Assembly (NCBI GenBank): GCA_015494185.1
Contig: WGBT01000055.1
Location: 1-13,616 of the forward strand
Source of the DNA: Hyphomicrobiales bacterium
GTDB taxonomy: Bacteria; Pseudomonadota; Alphaproteobacteria; Rhizobiales; S144-35
Direction of reading: 5' to 3'
Length of the DNA: 13,616 bases
How positions within the stretch are numbered: position 1 is the stretch's first letter; each line of letters opens with the position of its first letter. Shown one piece after another: positions 13,515 to 13,616 of this stretch. The notes under the pieces were generated by a model, which was not told the DNA's origin, did not search any database, and saw only the letters and a program-made list of their open reading frames with translations. A program made the position numbers and the translations under genes.

Positions 13515-13533
13515 TGAAAAAACTATTTTTTCA
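13515..13533. repeat. AT-rich perfect stem-loop
   Basis: TGAAAAAA (13515-13522) pairs perfectly with TTTTTTCA (13526-13533) around CTA. The plus-strand transcript would carry an A-run then a U-run, like a weak terminator. It could also be a bent-DNA or factor-binding site ahead of the next gene. Confidence 0.4.
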
Positions 13534-13616
13534 TTGCATCTTTACCAATTCTACGCCCTGAATGGACGGCGTCTTGAAAGGGGTGCCAGGTTCCTATTCG
13601 CGACAGCCTTTGAATA

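Noticed and set aside
1..13616. CRISPR array, tRNA, rRNA or prophage genes
   Set aside because: I saw no regularly spaced repeats, no cloverleaf with a CCA end and no phage-type proteins in the window.

Overview
This window looks like chromosomal DNA from an alphaproteobacterium of moderate GC content. The main pointers are an HslV with a short propeptide, HslU and RecJ of clearly proteobacterial type, two small proteins that I recall as alphaproteobacterial families (DUF2093 and DUF2794), and a possible alphaproteobacterial-type heat-shock promoter in front of hslV. I cannot name the genus from sequence alone. There is no phage, plasmid, tRNA, rRNA or CRISPR signal.

Layout. Positions 3-878 (+) hold the 3' part of a TraB/GumN-family gene. 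Its stop codon sits at the edge of a 229-bp MITE-like element (879-1107) with 16-bp terminal inverted repeats and a TTAG duplication. Positions 1242-7300 form a minus-strand block. Reading in the direction of transcription it runs recJ (7300-5372), hslV (5279-4701), hslU (4593-3283), a 464-aa YiiX/YebB-like permuted papain-fold protein (3221-1827), a large inverted repeat (1592-1719), and a 78-aa DUF2093 protein (1478-1242) whose stop codon lies in a hairpin. From 7860 the genes read on the plus strand: a 1094-aa secreted protein of unknown function (7860-11144), a DUF2794 protein (11416-11841), and a PstS-like phosphate-binding protein (12208-13368).

How they work together. HslV and HslU form the ATP-dependent HslUV protease, and a CTTG-N18-CTTAT box upstream of hslV suggests RpoH control. 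RecJ is the single-strand 5'-3' exonuclease of recombination and repair. The YiiX-like gene follows hslU by 61 bp and may share its transcript. PstS would be the periplasmic phosphate receptor, but no pstC, pstA or pstB lies within the window.

The most unusual item is the 1094-aa protein. It has a signal peptide, about 630 residues of mostly helical sequence with three spaced RR-x(3-4)-C-x4-C motifs and one DxDxDG calcium-type loop, a basic Pro/Ala/Lys/Arg linker, and about 300 C-terminal residues that end like an outer-membrane beta-barrel. Second in interest is the YiiX-like protein, in which the expected catalytic cysteine appears to be serine. Non-coding structure is plentiful: a MITE, a long hairpin, and several short repeats and stem-loops.
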